A DNA stretch of 64,000 nt from NCBI GenBank assembly GCA_007115705.1, contig QXEO01000411.1:7541702-7605701 (forward strand). The letters run 5' to 3'. Of this stretch, positions 9,751-21,276 are shown one piece after another. Source of the stretch: Dactylis glomerata (taxonomy: Eukaryota; Streptophyta; Magnoliopsida; Poales; Poaceae). Within the stretch, counting starts at the first letter, position 1, and the number at the start of each line of letters is the position of its first letter. A program made the translations under genes and the position numbers. The notes beneath the pieces were generated by a model, which saw nothing but the letters and a program-made list of their open reading frames with translations, was not told the DNA's origin and searched no databases.

Positions 9751-12162
9751 TCAGGAGTAAAAGGGGCGGACTAGAGCTATGTTCCATGGTCGCTTGGTTT
9801 CTTCTCCGGACCTGTCCACCTTGTCCTTCTTGGGGGCCTGCGCATCTATAAGATAATAGGCATCATTGTGCAGAGCTCTGCTCACGATGAATGGCCCCTC
9901 CCATGGAGGAGTTAACTTATGCCGACCCTCTGTGCCTTGCCTTAGCCGGAGTACTAGATCTCCCTCTTGGAATCTCCTTGGATTTACCTTCTGCGCATGA
10001 TAGCGTCTGAGGTTCTGCTGATATACTGTTGTTCTTGACAGTGTTACTTCTCTTGCTTCTTCCAGCTGATCCACATCATTTTCCCTGGCTTCTTTAGCCT
10101 CTTCCTCAGTATATAGCACTACTCTTGGTGCATCATGTATCACATCTGTTGGAAGCACAGCTTCTGCTCCATACACCAGGAAAAATGGTGTGTAGCCTGT
10201 TGACCTATTTGGAGTTGTCCTTAAACTCCAAAGCACTGCTAGCAATTCATCTAGCCAACATCCCGGAGTTTTCTCCAGTGGCTCTATCAGCCGGGGTTTT
10301 ATGCCGGACAGCACTAGTCCATTTGACCTCTCTACTTGGCCATTGGTACAAGGGTGAGCGACCGACGCAATGTCCGGCCGGATTCCCACTTCCTCACAAA
10401 ATCTAGCAAATGGTCCCTGGGCAAAGTTTGACCCATTGTCAGTGATGATGCCATGGGGAACACCATATCTCAAGATTATATCTTTTAGGAATTTCACTGC
10501 TGTGTATCCATCACACTTGCTTATGGGCTTTACTTCAATCCACTTGGTGAACTTGTCCACCATGACCAAGATATGAGTCATCTTTCCTCTGGCCGGCTTA
10601 AAAGCCCCGACCATATCCAGGCCCCAAACAGCAAAGGGCCAGGTTATCGGGATAGTCTTCAAGACAGATGCCGGCTGATGAATCTGGTGGGCATATCTCT
10701 GACACCCATTGCATTTCCGGACCAAGTCTTCTGCATCTTGCAGTGCCGTCGGCCAATCAAACCCGTGCCGGAATAACTTTGCCACCAATGCTCTGGATGA
10801 AGCGTGGTGACCACACTCCCCCTGATGAATTTCCCGGAGCATCTCCAGGCCTTCCGCAGATTCGACACACCTCTGCAATACTCCGGTGACACTTCTTTTG
10901 TAGATTTCCTTGTTTATGATGGTATATCGTTTGGATCTCCTTGCGATCCGGCGTGCCTCGGTTTCGTCCGCCGGCACTTGACCATCCACCAAGAAATCTA
11001 TGATAGGATGTGCCCATGAGGGCCCTTCCCTGACAGTGAACACTGCCTGATCTATCTCCATCATTTCGACCGACACATAATCGATCTCCATGGGCTGCGA
11101 AGTCCCCGGGACTGAGGGATCAGTCCCCGGGTATGCCGGAGCAGTCCCTGGGTATACCGGCACAACCTCTTGGTACATTTTAGCCTTGCCCCTAGTTCTG
11201 CTCCGGAATACTGCACTCACAGCATATGTCGGCCCAGTCCCCGGGACTGAGGAAACAGTCCCCGGGTTATCTGACCTGGCTCCGGCATCTATCTCCATAG
11301 GAACTGCATCCTCCGGACTCGGCGGGACATAAATGGAAGATGACTCCGGCGAGGGCTTGATTGACGGCTTCCTTAGATGCTCCAACGAAATGCCGGGCGG
11401 GATTGAATCTCTGGAAGATCCCAGCTTGGACAATGCATCGGCTGCATCGTTCTGAGCCCGGAGAACATGCCGGAACTCACAACCTTCGAAGTAACCGCTC
11501 AAGTGCTGCACCAGGAAACGGTAGGATCCCATGTTAGCATCATGCGCATCCCATATTCCGGAACACTGCTGAATCACTAAGTCAGAATCACCGAAACACA
11601 TAATCCGGCGAATTCCTATGTCCTTAGACACCTTCAGGCCATGCACGAGTGCCTCGTATTCCGCCACATTATTGGATGCTGCAAAATGAATCTGCAGAAC
11701 ATATCTCAGTTGGTCATTCTTGGGTGAACTGAGAACTATGCCGACACCCAGGCCGTGTATTGTCTTGGAACCGTCGAAATGCATCCTCCAATAATTTGCA
11801 TCTGGCAATGGTGGCTCATATTGTATCTCGGCCCAGTCAATAAAGAAGTCAGCCAACACCTGGGACTTGATTGTAGCCCTCTTATCATACTGAGGTGTAT
11901 ATGGTGAAAGCTCTATTGCCCACTTGGCTATTCTGCCACTGGCATCTTTGTTGCCAATGATCTCCGAGATAGGGGCCTCGGCCACTACCCGGATTGGATG
12001 CTCTTGGAAGTAATGCTTGAGCTTTTTGGCCACCATATATACACCATAAGTCATCTTCTGATAGTGTGGGTAGTTTTGCTTTGAGGTGGAGAGGACTTCA
12101 CTCAGATAATATACCGGCCGCTGCACGGTTTTGCCTCCTTCCTCTCGCTCTACTACCACCAC
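9751..12162 (-). CDS. pol: A pol C-terminal part: RNase H, second RNase H, integrase
   Basis: 803 codons. The order is RT-linked RNase H (about residues 10-110, KQNYPHYQKM, DASGRIAKWA), a second archaeal-like RNase H (about 125-250, MHFDGSKT, NNVAEYEAL, GDSDLV) and a Pro-rich linker with PGT repeats (about 265-390). Integrase follows, with the HHCC zinc module (HQGECGHH to CNGCQ) and the DDE core (GLDMVG, TDNGSN, NGQVERSNG). The dual RNase H marks the Tat lineage. The catalytic residues I can see are present. The frame is shifted relative to RT by an indel near 12165, so this part cannot be made from the same polyprotein without a frameshift. Confidence 0.92.
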   Translation of the reverse strand: MVVVEREEGGKTVQRPVYYLSEVLSTSKQNYPHYQKMTYGVYMVAKKLKHYFQEHPIRVVAEAPISEIIGNKDASGRIAKWAIELSPYTPQYDKRATIKSQVLADFFIDWAEIQYEPPLPDANYWRMHFDGSKTIHGLGVGIVLSSPKNDQLRYVLQIHFAASNNVAEYEALVHGLKVSKDIGIRRIMCFGDSDLVIQQCSGIWDAHDANMGSYRFLVQHLSGYFEGCEFRHVLRAQNDAADALSKLGSSRDSIPPGISLEHLRKPSIKPSPESSSIYVPPSPEDAVPMEIDAGARSDNPGTVSSVPGTGPTYAVSAVFRSRTRGKAKMYQEVVPVYPGTAPAYPGTDPSVPGTSQPMEIDYVSVEMMEIDQAVFTVREGPSWAHPIIDFLVDGQVPADETEARRIARRSKRYTIINKEIYKRSVTGVLQRCVESAEGLEMLREIHQGECGHHASSRALVAKLFRHGFDWPTALQDAEDLVRKCNGCQRYAHQIHQPASVLKTIPITWPFAVWGLDMVGAFKPARGKMTHILVMVDKFTKWIEVKPISKCDGYTAVKFLKDIILRYGVPHGIITDNGSNFAQGPFARFCEEVGIRPDIASVAHPCTNGQVERSNGLVLSGIKPRLIEPLEKTPGCWLDELLAVLWSLRTTPNRSTGYTPFFLVYGAEAVLPTDVIHDAPRVVLYTEEEAKEARENDVDQLEEAREVTLSRTTVYQQNLRRYHAQKVNPRRFQEGDLVLRLRQGTEGRHKLTPPWEGPFIVSRALHNDAYYLIDAQAPKKDKVDRSGEETKRPWNIALVRPFYS

Positions 12163-13246
12163 AGCAAGCCATCATGTGGTTCGCTCTATTGGTTGCCTCT
12201 ATATAGAGCAACATCGGCTCCCGGGGCATTGGAGATGCCAATACCGGCGCTGTTGACAACATCTGTTTCAATTCCTTGAAAGCTGCATCTGCTTGTGTTG
12301 TCCAGTCAAATGTGTCGGACTTCTTCATCAACTGATATAACGGCAAAGCTTTCTCTCCTAGCCGGCTTATAAAACGGCTCAGGGATGCGAGGCACCCGGT
12401 GAACTTCTGTACTTCCCTCAAATCTGTCGGCGGCTTCATTCTTTCTATGGCTCGAATCTTGCCGGGATTCACCTCAATACCCCGGCTAGAAACCAGGAAA
12501 CCGAGCAACTTGCCCGCCGGCACACCGAAGGTACACTTAGCCGGATTCAACTTCATCCGGAATCTCCTCAGGTTTGCAAAGGTTTCCCGGAGATCATCTA
12601 TGAGAGTCTTACTCTCCTTGGTCTTTATGACGATATCGTCGACATATACCTGCACATTTTTATCTATTTGATCGTGCAAACATTTTTGCATACACGTTTG
12701 GTAAGTTGCGCCGGCATTTCTCAAACCGAACGGCATAGTGAGATAGCAATAAGCCCCGTACGGGGTAATAAAGGATGTCTTTATTTGATCCGGCTCATAC
12801 AAGGGGATCTGGTGGAAACCAGAATAGGCATCTACAAATGATAACAGTTCACATCCAGCTGTGGAATCAATCACTTGATCGATCCGAGGGAGCGGGAATG
12901 GATCTTTAGGGCATGCCTTGTTCAAGTTGGTGTAATCAACACACATCCGCCATACGTTTACTATGGCGGGCTCATCCTTCTTCTTTTCCACTAAAACCGG
13001 ATTAGACACCCAATCCGGATGAAGCACTTCTTTGATAAAGCCGGAGGCTAGGAGCCTAGCCACTTCGTCCCAAATGGCTTTCCTTCTATCACCTGCATTC
13101 CGCCGGAGCGGCTGCTTCACCGGCTTAGCATCCGGTCTCACATGCAATGCGTGCTCAGCCAGCTCCCTCGGCACACCTTGCAGGTCTGAAGTAGACCATG
13201 CAAAGATATCCCGATTCTCACGGAGGAAGCTGATGAGCTCGCTTTC
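12098..13246 (-). CDS. pol: A pol reverse transcriptase segment
   Basis: Open from just after the in-frame TAG at 13247-13249 down to 12098. It begins ESELISFLRENRDIFAW, continues through the RT palm (DYTNLNKACPKDPFPLP, SFVDAYSGFHQIPL, MPFGLRNAGATYQ) and includes the catalytic YVDD box (VQVYVDDIVIKTK). It lies in the same frame as the protease ORF upstream, separated only by that single stop. It ends out of frame near 12165, before the RNase H. No true initiator is evident; translation would depend on readthrough of the TAG. Confidence 0.88.
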   Translation of the reverse strand, partial: ESELISFLRENRDIFAWSTSDLQGVPRELAEHALHVRPDAKPVKQPLRRNAGDRRKAIWDEVARLLASGFIKEVLHPDWVSNPVLVEKKKDEPAIVNVWRMCVDYTNLNKACPKDPFPLPRIDQVIDSTAGCELLSFVDAYSGFHQIPLYEPDQIKTSFITPYGAYCYLTMPFGLRNAGATYQTCMQKCLHDQIDKNVQVYVDDIVIKTKESKTLIDDLRETFANLRRFRMKLNPAKCTFGVPAGKLLGFLVSSRGIEVNPGKIRAIERMKPPTDLREVQKFTGCLASLSRFISRLGEKALPLYQLMKKSDTFDWTTQADAAFKELKQMLSTAPVLASPMPREPMLLYIEATNRANHMMACCGGSRARGRRQNRAAAGILSE

Positions 13247-14398
13247 CTATTTGGGATCCAAACTTGCCCCGACAAGGGCATGGCGCTCCGGGAAAACTTC
13301 ATCCAGAGGCACCTTTTTGACTTCTTTGCCTACTTGAAAAGAAGCACTGCCACCGGGATTCGCCATGCCCGGCATAGATTTACCGGCCACGACCGTTTCA
13401 GCAATCTCCACTGCTCGCTTGAGCCTCTTCTTTTCCTCTGCAATGATCAGAGTCTCGGCCAGATTAGATCCGGCTGTTGCACATGCCATCGAGCGCTTGT
13501 AGTCACCAATGATGGTGATCACTCCCTTGGGCCCTGGCATTTTCATCTTCAGGTACGCAACATGCGTAGAGGCCATGAACTTTGCCAGTGCCAGCCTACC
13601 CAGCAAAGCATGGTAGGGGCTTTCCAGATCCACCACCTCAAACATGAGGTTCTCCACCCTGCAGTTATCCCGGTTGCCAAACATGACATCCATCCGGATC
13701 TTGCCCATCGGCGCACACGAAAGTCCCGGCACAATGCCGTGGAATGTGGTCTTGCTTGGCTCCAACATATTTTCCTTGTTGCCCAGCTTCTGCATCGTAT
13801 CTCGGTACATGATGTTGATGCTGCTACCATTGTCAATGAGGACCTTGCTGAACCTTACGTTATTAGCCGGCCTGACGAATGTCGGATCCATCACCAGAGC
13901 ATACCCGCCGGGGTTTGGCATGATCCTGGGATGATCTGCCCTGTCCCAGCCAATGGCCTGGTCGGACCAGTATATTAGCTTCGGTACTGCCGACATAACG
14001 GCATTTACCTCCAAACACCGCCGGTACAAGCTCTCCTTGTCTGTTCTTTCGGTCTCAAAGACCATGTAGCTCTGATCATGTTCCTTGTACTCATTCCGGC
14101 CCGCTGCTGGGCCTCCGGCATAGTACTCCGGATTATAGTTCTGATCTACTTGATTTACGCCGGCATTTCCAAGATTGCTCTGATTCCCAGGATTAACCGG
14201 CCTGGGCGGGACTGCAACTGTATTTGCACCTGTCAACGGCGATGGAGCTGCCAGGACAGATGGTCTAGCTGGTCCCCAGGGACCTGCCCGACCTGCTAAT
14301 ATGTCGTCCAGCCATGAACAGTTTCTCGTCAAATGGTTTGCCGGCTTACCCGGCTGGAACGTGTGAAACACACAAGGTTTGTCCATGGCCAGACCCAC
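13247..14398 (-). CDS. pro: A gag C-terminus and aspartic protease
   Basis: 383 codons ending at TAG (13247-13249). The N-terminal half contains Cys/His residues (KPCVFHTF, LTRNCSWL) after the gag core. The retropepsin-like active site is LIDNGSSINIMY, the Asn variant of the common D-G-G-S-S form seen in B, followed by the flap-type stretch FHGIVPG and an HALLGR motif. A frameshift near 14460 separates it from the gag core; in B the matching parts share one frame. Confidence 0.85.
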   Translation of the reverse strand: MGLAMDKPCVFHTFQPGKPANHLTRNCSWLDDILAGRAGPWGPARPSVLAAPSPLTGANTVAVPPRPVNPGNQSNLGNAGVNQVDQNYNPEYYAGGPAAGRNEYKEHDQSYMVFETERTDKESLYRRCLEVNAVMSAVPKLIYWSDQAIGWDRADHPRIMPNPGGYALVMDPTFVRPANNVRFSKVLIDNGSSINIMYRDTMQKLGNKENMLEPSKTTFHGIVPGLSCAPMGKIRMDVMFGNRDNCRVENLMFEVVDLESPYHALLGRLALAKFMASTHVAYLKMKMPGPKGVITIIGDYKRSMACATAGSNLAETLIIAEEKKRLKRAVEIAETVVAGKSMPGMANPGGSASFQVGKEVKKVPLDEVFPERHALVGASLDPK

Positions 14399-16826
14399 CG
14401 TATACTTCGGCCATTGCTTCTTCTGGCCGGCACCGCCGCCGGCATTCTTGTTGATCTAGACATTCTTCTTCTAGGAAGGGCTGCGCTTGCTGCTGTGGCT
14501 GTTGCTGCTGCTGCTGAGGCTGCTGATTGCCCTCATATCTCGGACGCTGGCTACTGCCGGCGCCCTCTTGCTCTTCCTCCACCGCTGCTACTTGTGCTGC
14601 TCCATACCGAAAATCCGGCCGCTCATCTCTCCTCTTGTTCCATTTATCAGTGCGATAGTATTGGCCTGGTCTCCCGGCGCTGTTGGTGTTCCCCTGAGTC
14701 TGCCCCTGTCCCTGTGAATCAAGGGTGGGCTGCATGGGATCTCCCAGAGCATAACTATCGGCAATCTTGATTGTCTCGGCCAACGTGGCCGGCATTTCCC
14801 TCTGAAGCTTTTGCCACAACATGGTGCCATGCCGGCACCCATGAGCGAACCACATGATGGCTTGCTGCTCCACAACTCCTTCGCAGGAATTGCGCAATGT
14901 GCACCACCTGGTCAGGTAGTCACGGTCGGTCTCATTTACTCCTTGCCGGCAGTTGGCCAGCTGCTGCGGACGGTTAGGCCTCTTGTATATACTGGTGAAG
15001 TTTGACACAAACTGCTCTTCGAAATCAACCCAGCCGTTGATACTTCCGGCCGGCAGATTATTCAGCCATATCCTGGCTGGTCCTTCTAGCATTTGCGGTA
15101 CATATCATACCGCCCATCTGAGGTTTCCTCCGGCAATGTTCACTGCAGTGGAGTAATCCTCCAACCAATCTTCCGGCTTTGTACTGCCGTTGTATGTCCT
15201 TGCGCCGCGCGCGAGCTGGAAGTAGTAAGGTACCGGCTCACCCATGATCCGGGATCCAAAGCACATAGGACCTGGAGCTCCTTGCCTCTCCACCAACTCC
15301 GATTGGTGAATCCTGTCCAGCTTGAAGCGCGCATCACTTGCTGCTAAGGACCGAGGTCCTAGCCGGGATGCAATTGGGCCCGCGATCACTTTTTCCTGCT
15401 GCTGTTCCGGCTGATACTGCTCACTTTGCCGGCCTTGCTGATGTTGCTGCTGATATCCCGCCCTGACAAGGGCGGAATTCCCATCATCCTCTCGATGTCC
15501 CGGTTGACCTGCACCTTGACGCTGCGCTGCACCTCCGGCGCCCTACTGCTGACGCCGGGCTGCACTGTTACTCCGGCCACCACCGGCCGAAACTACCCCT
15601 TGCCCGGCCGGCACATTCTGGTCAGCATTCTTGTGGCCGACATACTTGTCAGCTTGGCCGGCACTCTTCTGAACTATTGCCTGCTTTCCGGCGATTGCCG
15701 GATCATACACTTGGATCTGCTTGTCCCGGCGGCCAGAGGTCACACTTCCGGCACGCGGGGCACTTGGATGCGGGGACGAAGCTTCGCCCCTCGACCTTGC
15801 GCCGGCACCTCCTACCGACGCAATGTACTGGGATGCCCCGGCACCTGGGTTTGCCTTCTTAAAGGCCTCCTGCTGCTTAGTAGCTTCAGACAAAAGATGG
15901 TTAAGCCGGGCTTGCTGCTCATGCAGTGCTTCGCCGGATAAATTAGATAAGTCCTTAGCTACCTCGGCTGCTGCTCTAAGGTTCTTCACTGGTGAGCTAT
16001 AAATTACCTTAGGCACAGTACTAGTTGCAGTATCACCCTTACCACTAGCACCTTTTTCTAGCTCAGTGTTAAGATCTCTACCTCTAGTTCTAACCTCATC
16101 TATCCGGCTAGGCCGGGTTACCACAGGAGTAAAACCATGTGCTGCCTCATACTCATGGAGTTGCCGGTTAAACCGTTCGCGCTCCTGATGCATGGCCAGG
16201 GCCTTGTCGACGAGGGCCTGGCGAGATCCTTCCAGGACCTCCCTTGTCTGCTCCGGATCATCGCCGGATCGCACCGGCTCGATAAGCCGATCGATGATGG
16301 GAAGAAGCACCTGACCCTTTGCCGGCACAGCGGAAGTGCCGGCCAGGTTCTCGACACGCTCCAACGGAGGACGTGCCGACCTCTTGGCCTTCGGCGGCTC
16401 CGGGGGAGTATCTCCTACTGCTGCTGCTGCCTTGCCGGCACCATCTGCCGGCGGCACTGATGTGCCGGTCATCATTACCTCGGCCGACTCTACTGAGCGA
16501 GCGCTACGCCCAGCGTGAGCCAGCCGATGTGACAGAGGATCCGCCGCCACCAGCACCTTTTCCCTGCAAACTCTCTCAGTCCCCACGTACACCTCGTGGG
16601 AACCGAAAGACATGATCCGGCCATCCCTGGGGAACGGCCGGCCGCCGAGACATCCGGCGTTGTCGCTGACGAAGCTGAGTGAGCCTAGCCTCTGGACGAG
16701 GCCAGAGACCACGCGCACTCCCGAAGCTGCTATCACAGACCCCGTCCGAATAAACACTCTGCCCAGCATATCGATAAGCCCCACGGTGGGCGCCAAATGT
16801 CGTCGTGGTGAAACAACATATGCCAT
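14346..16826 (-). pseudogene. gag: A gag (N-terminal extension plus retrotransposon gag core), two stops
   Basis: One frame runs from an ATG inside the 5' LTR (16824-16826), through the primer site (encoding LAPTVG), to about 14460. It is interrupted by TAG at 15543-15545 and TGA at 15105-15107, the latter where Arg (CGA) is likely. The N-terminal 400 residues are charged and Ala/Gly-rich without a known fold. The core (about 14700-15100) has the retrotransposon gag pattern: ARIWLNNLPAGSINGWVDFE, FTSIYKRP, DRDYLTRW. A Gln-rich tail follows. It supplies the particle protein; with these breaks it is probably non-functional. Confidence 0.82.
16780..16797 (-). other. Primer-binding site of A
   Basis: Read on the minus strand, TTTGGCGCCCACCGTGGGG directly follows the 5' LTR. 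B has the same motif with one change (ACTGTGGGG). The TGGCGCC core is the usual plant Gypsy non-Met primer site. Confidence 0.85.
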
Positions 16827-17726
16827 AGGATGGCTTAAATGGGGGCCGAACTAGATGCTGGAGGATTCGGGAAAGGGGAACGAGCTAAAAAGCACGACAG
16901 AAAGGAACACTGATCTACCCAGGTTCGGGGCTCTCGTAAGGAGATAACACCCCTACTCCTGCTCTACTGGTTATATATTTGGATCTGTGGAGTATACAAC
17001 AAGGGTGCTTCCAAGCTCTCTGCTAGAGGAGGAAGATGAACTGCTCAGTGCTGGAACATAGAGTGACCAACCCTTTACCAGGGCTCCCTATGCCACCTTA
17101 TATAGTGGTGGCCAGGGTTACAACGGTCATATAAGACCAGGAGACACCAACTACACTCCAAACAGGACATGCTGACGATGGGCAAGACCCTTGACCTTGC
17201 CCCTGATTGCTCTCGATGGGACTCCACATCCATGTACCTTGTACTTCCTGCACTGTGACCTTACCTGTGTGAGGTAAGGGCTGTACTTGTGCACAGTGAG
17301 GGTAGGTAGTCCACCACTGTGCACCCTGTCAACATGATCCTTCTCCATACATGGAAGAGTCTCTCCTTGATTGTAGGGACATGATATCTTAGCTGACTTC
17401 TGTATCCCGGATATGATCGTTGGCCATATCCTGGACCTATATGCCGGACCAACGACCTATGAAGGTCGGGTAATCCGGCCTCCCCTGCTCCTGCACAACA
17501 CAACAAATAGATAGGCCGGTATATCTAAGTATATGCCGGCACTCCTCAGTTAGTATCCTGGTTAATCCGGCATATCCGGACATTTAGCCGGGATACATAT
17601 ATATGCCGGCCTGGCCGATGCTCCTATATTCCGGCCAGGCCCTTCCTTGGTCATCCGGCATAAAGTCTACCATAGACCTTGTATATTTCTAGTCTCTTGA
17701 CCCTACCGGGGGTCATCCCCCCGACA
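16798..17726 (-). repeat. A 5' LTR (right copy)
   Basis: 929 bp, plus-strand start TGTCGTCGTGG, end CCCCCCGACA, followed by TSD TCGAT (17727-17731). Minus-strand transcription of A would start in this copy. Confidence 0.92.
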
Positions 17727-17731
17727 TCGAT

Positions 17732-20533
17732 GGATGATAACAATTTGGCTCGTGGAGCTTGAGCCAACAACTAATTGCTATAAAGACTATAGCAACACAA
17801 AATCATGCATTTTAATAAAACAGAATGAGACATGCAAATGTGTAAATAGGATTCAGATATGCATCAAGATAAATGGCTTGCCTTGGTTGGCTAGTCCCTG
17901 GTCTTCCTCCTCCTGGTACTCAAACACTTCTCCTTCCTCGGCACACTCTTCGTTTGATTCTATCGTTGGAAAAATAATAACGCACAAATAAATATACAAG
18001 CATGCATAAGTCACAAGCATTTTAGCACTCAGTACCACACAACTAAGGAGTATCAAAAGCAAACAAGTTTAGAAAACAAGACAAGATTTTATAGGTTTTT
18101 AATTGGCCATTAACCCTATTAGAAACTAGGGTTTCTTATTTGAAGTAATACCACAACTTAACACTCAATTAAGCATGCAAACATTCAAATGGACCAAACA
18201 TCACATCCAACATACTTGCAGGTTGACAACAATCTTAAGAACCTAACAAAGTTGGATTTACTGGAAAACAATTTGTGGTTAATTTCCTATGAATTAAACA
18301 ATAGGAAATAACACTAGAGTACCAAAATAATCCTCAGATATTCTCTGAGTTTCAGAAAAATATGACATAAAGTTCTGTGGAAAGCTCTTCTAGAACACAA
18401 TCCAATGAAATTGCATTCAATATAAAATTCTATTCCTACTGCAAATGCTAATTTACCAAAGATTATATACACACAAGGCCATATTAATTACTACTGTAAA
18501 GTTACAGACCCTAAAATAGCAAAACTAGTGAGTCAAGCAAGATAACATAATAAGCTATCACTGGAAATTGGATTCACTCATTTTCAGTACACAAAACTCA
18601 AGATTTGCCATTAAGTATGAAAATAGACTAATTTAACAATACCATTTACCATTTGATCTACATTGTTCCTAAAATTATGAGACCTATGCCATCTGAAAGA
18701 TAATAACCTAAGATACTCAGAGAAATTTGAATCACCTCATTTGCATGCACAGAAAAATACTTATGAATTTTTGAACTTTGTAGGTAATTCAAAATAACAG
18801 AGCAGTTTCTTAAAAAAAATAACACGCGGGCCAGATCTGCTCAGACTGGGCCGATCTAGCGCGAATCTGACCTAGATCTAGCGAAGGGGCACGGGGAGGT
18901 GGCGGCTTCAAACCTGCTAGCGGGCCAGGCTGGTCAGCCAGTGCGGGAGGCCGAAGCGGTACACACCGATCTCGGCCGTCCGATCAAGTGGTAGATCGAC
19001 GGCGCTCGATCGTCGTCTCCGCGACAGAAGGATAGGACGTCGGTGAGGCTAGGGTTTGGCTTGGGATCATCAGAGCTCATCTAGGGCGGCTCGTCGATGA
19101 TCTGGCGATGGTGTTCGGCTGCGGTGGGTCAAAGAAGCTCGGCGATGTCGTCTGAGAGGTGAACGTTGACGCGGCTAGGTCCTAGCTCTCCGTCATCTCC
19201 TCCAGATGCTCCAGCAAGGTCGAAGATGGCGTCGGCTACCGGCGAATCTAGGCCAGGAAAAGTGTAGCGTTAGACTCGCAGTAGATCTAGGAGGCTAGAG
19301 AGGGAGAGGAGAGAAGCCAGCGGCGTCGCATGTGACGGCAACCTTCCCCTTTTCTTCCTCGGCTTCAGTGGTTCTCCGGCGAGCTCGCTAGGGCAGGGCA
19401 CGGCGAGGGAGAAGGTGGCTATCGGTGTGTGAGCTTGCAGAGGAGAGGGGAGTGCTGAGAGGGGCAAATGATGAGCAGAGTGGGCGAGGAGAGGGAGTGC
19501 AGGGTTTTATCTGCTCGCGGTGGGCTCGGTTTAGGGTGCTTTCATCGGAAACGATTGGGGGGTTTGGGTGGTGTGCTGGGGACGGCGTTGTGGTCTTAGT
19601 TCAGCGGTGTGAGTGCGGAGCTCGAGCGCGTGCTGTGCCAACGGGCAGAAGCAAGGGTTCAGTAGACGTGCAGGATTTTCGTGTCATGGCCGGAAGGATC
19701 AGGTGGCCGAGCATGCTGGGCGAGTGTGGCGCGTTGTTAGGGCTTCGATGCCGTGCAGGTTGACGTGCGGTGCACGGGGAAAAGATGCGTGCATGCTTCG
19801 GAACGGCGATGCCGCTCTCGGCGTCCAGACCATGCATGAGCGAGGGCAGGGCGTGGGCTGGGGAGTGGCCAACGGGCAGCGTGGGCGACAGCCATCCATT
19901 GGGCGTTTACAACGGTGGCTAGGAGGCTCTGGTGGCGAGGTAGCAGGGGGTGGCTTGCCTCCTACGCCTCGGTCAGCACGAGCGTGCTCTGGGTGGCCTC
20001 GGGCTTCGAAAGAGAGGGAGAGGGGTTTGGCTCGAGCAGGCACTGGCAGGTGGGGTACTGGGGTCTCTCCTGGGCGGTGGGGTGGCGCTGATTGGGGGTG
20101 CAGGGTGGAGAGGGTGAGAGAGAGAGGGAGAGGAGATCTTTGGGCAAGATTTGCCTCGGGAGCTTCCCTCCCTAGTGTCCACTTGCATGGGACAAAGAGC
20201 ATAAGAGAGAGGATGAGAGAGGGGTGGCCGGCTAGGTTGTCTCCTGGTCGATCTTGCAAAGAAAGAAAAAGAAAAGAGAAGAGAAAAGAGAGATTGGTGA
20301 ATTTGGCCAAAATTCATTTGAATTTTGAAAAGTTCTAGGTTTTGATCCAATGGTGGTGGTGAGTGGTTCAGAAGTGATTTTCAAATGGTAGGTGCCTATC
20401 TACCAAGTTTCAAATTATTGGAGCAAGAGGAGGTGGGGTTTTGGTGAAGCTCCTATTTTCAAATAAAGGTGCGAAAATTTAAAGTTTAAATAAAAGAGAG
20501 AAAAGATTGTTGGTGTCAAGCATGCATACTTCT
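17732..20533 (-). repeat. D 3' LTR, segment 2 of 3
   Basis: Continues the D LTR after A and ends at the TSD of B (CTTCT, 20529-20533). It matches 42161-42722 and then 48175-50399. The part from about 18830 to 20300 is GC-rich and gives long open frames on both strands (for example 19699-20310 minus), but these are not kept in the partner LTR at 49459-50244, so I do not call genes. A GA-rich tract lies near 20250-20300. Confidence 0.9.
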
Positions 20534-21276
20534 TGTCGTGGGAATTTAGAGATAGTAGCCATGGGGAGGCTTATCGAAGGGGCTCGACGGTGGTGATGAT
20601 GGGTCCGGCTCGGGATTGTGCCAACGGAGACACCTCGGTTTACCTAGGTTCAGGGCCCTCCCGAGTGGAGGTAAAACCCCTATTTCCTGTCTACTTCGTA
20701 TTATCTCAACAGTAGCGATTACAGTGCTCCTCGAGCTGTTCAGCTAGAGGAGGAAGAAGTAGATTGGATCCCCCTAGACTAAGGGTCCAGACCCCCTTAT
20801 ATAGGCAGGGGTCTAGTTACAGGTTAGGTGGCGATTCGCCCGGCTGCCGGCTCCTCCGTGGCCGCGTCCTCGGCGTGATCCTCTGGCCCTGCTCTGACGA
20901 TTACGCTTTATAAATCGCCTTTCCCCCTGGACCGGCATCTGGGAGGCATATGCCCTCCCTTTTGCCTCGGATCCTGTCGTGGGGAAGGGTCCTTGATCGC
21001 TGATTGGCTGGGTCCGGTCGTGGCGTTCGTCACTCCCGTCCTTTGCCTCTGTCGCTCTTGTCGGGGCCAGCCCACCTTCGGCGAAACAGCCGTTGGAGGG
21101 CTTTTGTCTTCATCGCCTGGCTCTGGCTCTCCTCGGTGGAATCGCCAGCCGGCTGCTGGCACAGCCGGCCCTTCGGACGGAGCCGGTCTTCTCATGCTAG
21201 AGCCGTGGAGACTCCTGGGACGCCAGCCGACATATTATTCGGCCCTTGGCACGCCCCATAAGTCATCCCCACGACA
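20534..21276 (-). repeat. B 3' LTR (left copy)
   Basis: 743 bp, plus-strand start TGTCGTGGGAATTT, end CCCCACGACA. The polypurine tract follows inside (minus strand TTTTGGGGGCTAG). It contains AGCCGGC-type words at about 21147-21185. Confidence 0.92.

Larger units (their letters stand above)
2686..17726 (-). mobile_element. A: Tat-lineage Gypsy element with antisense gene
   Basis: 15,041-bp element with 929-bp LTRs (2686-3614 and 16798-17726) and TSD TCGAT (2681-2685, 17727-17731). By eye I count about nine differences between its LTRs, so it is a young insertion. Gag-pol is on the minus strand (9751-16826). A spliced plus-strand gene occupies the space between pol and the 3' LTR, as known for Tat-lineage elements. 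Two RNase H domains (an RT-linked one and a second archaeal-like one) are a known Tat hallmark. Gag-pol carries two frameshifts and a few stops, so it is unlikely to be autonomous now. Confidence 0.92.

Noticed and set aside
13247..13249. UAG as a recoded amino-acid codon (for example pyrrolysine)
   Set aside because: No such system in plants; readthrough or splicing is simpler.
14346..15092. Programmed frameshift between gag and protease in A
   Set aside because: B has the matching parts in one frame, so the A shift near 14460 is better seen as mutation.
19699..20310. 203-codon minus-strand frame in the D LTR
   Set aside because: Not kept in the partner LTR, Pro/Ser-rich, no domain.
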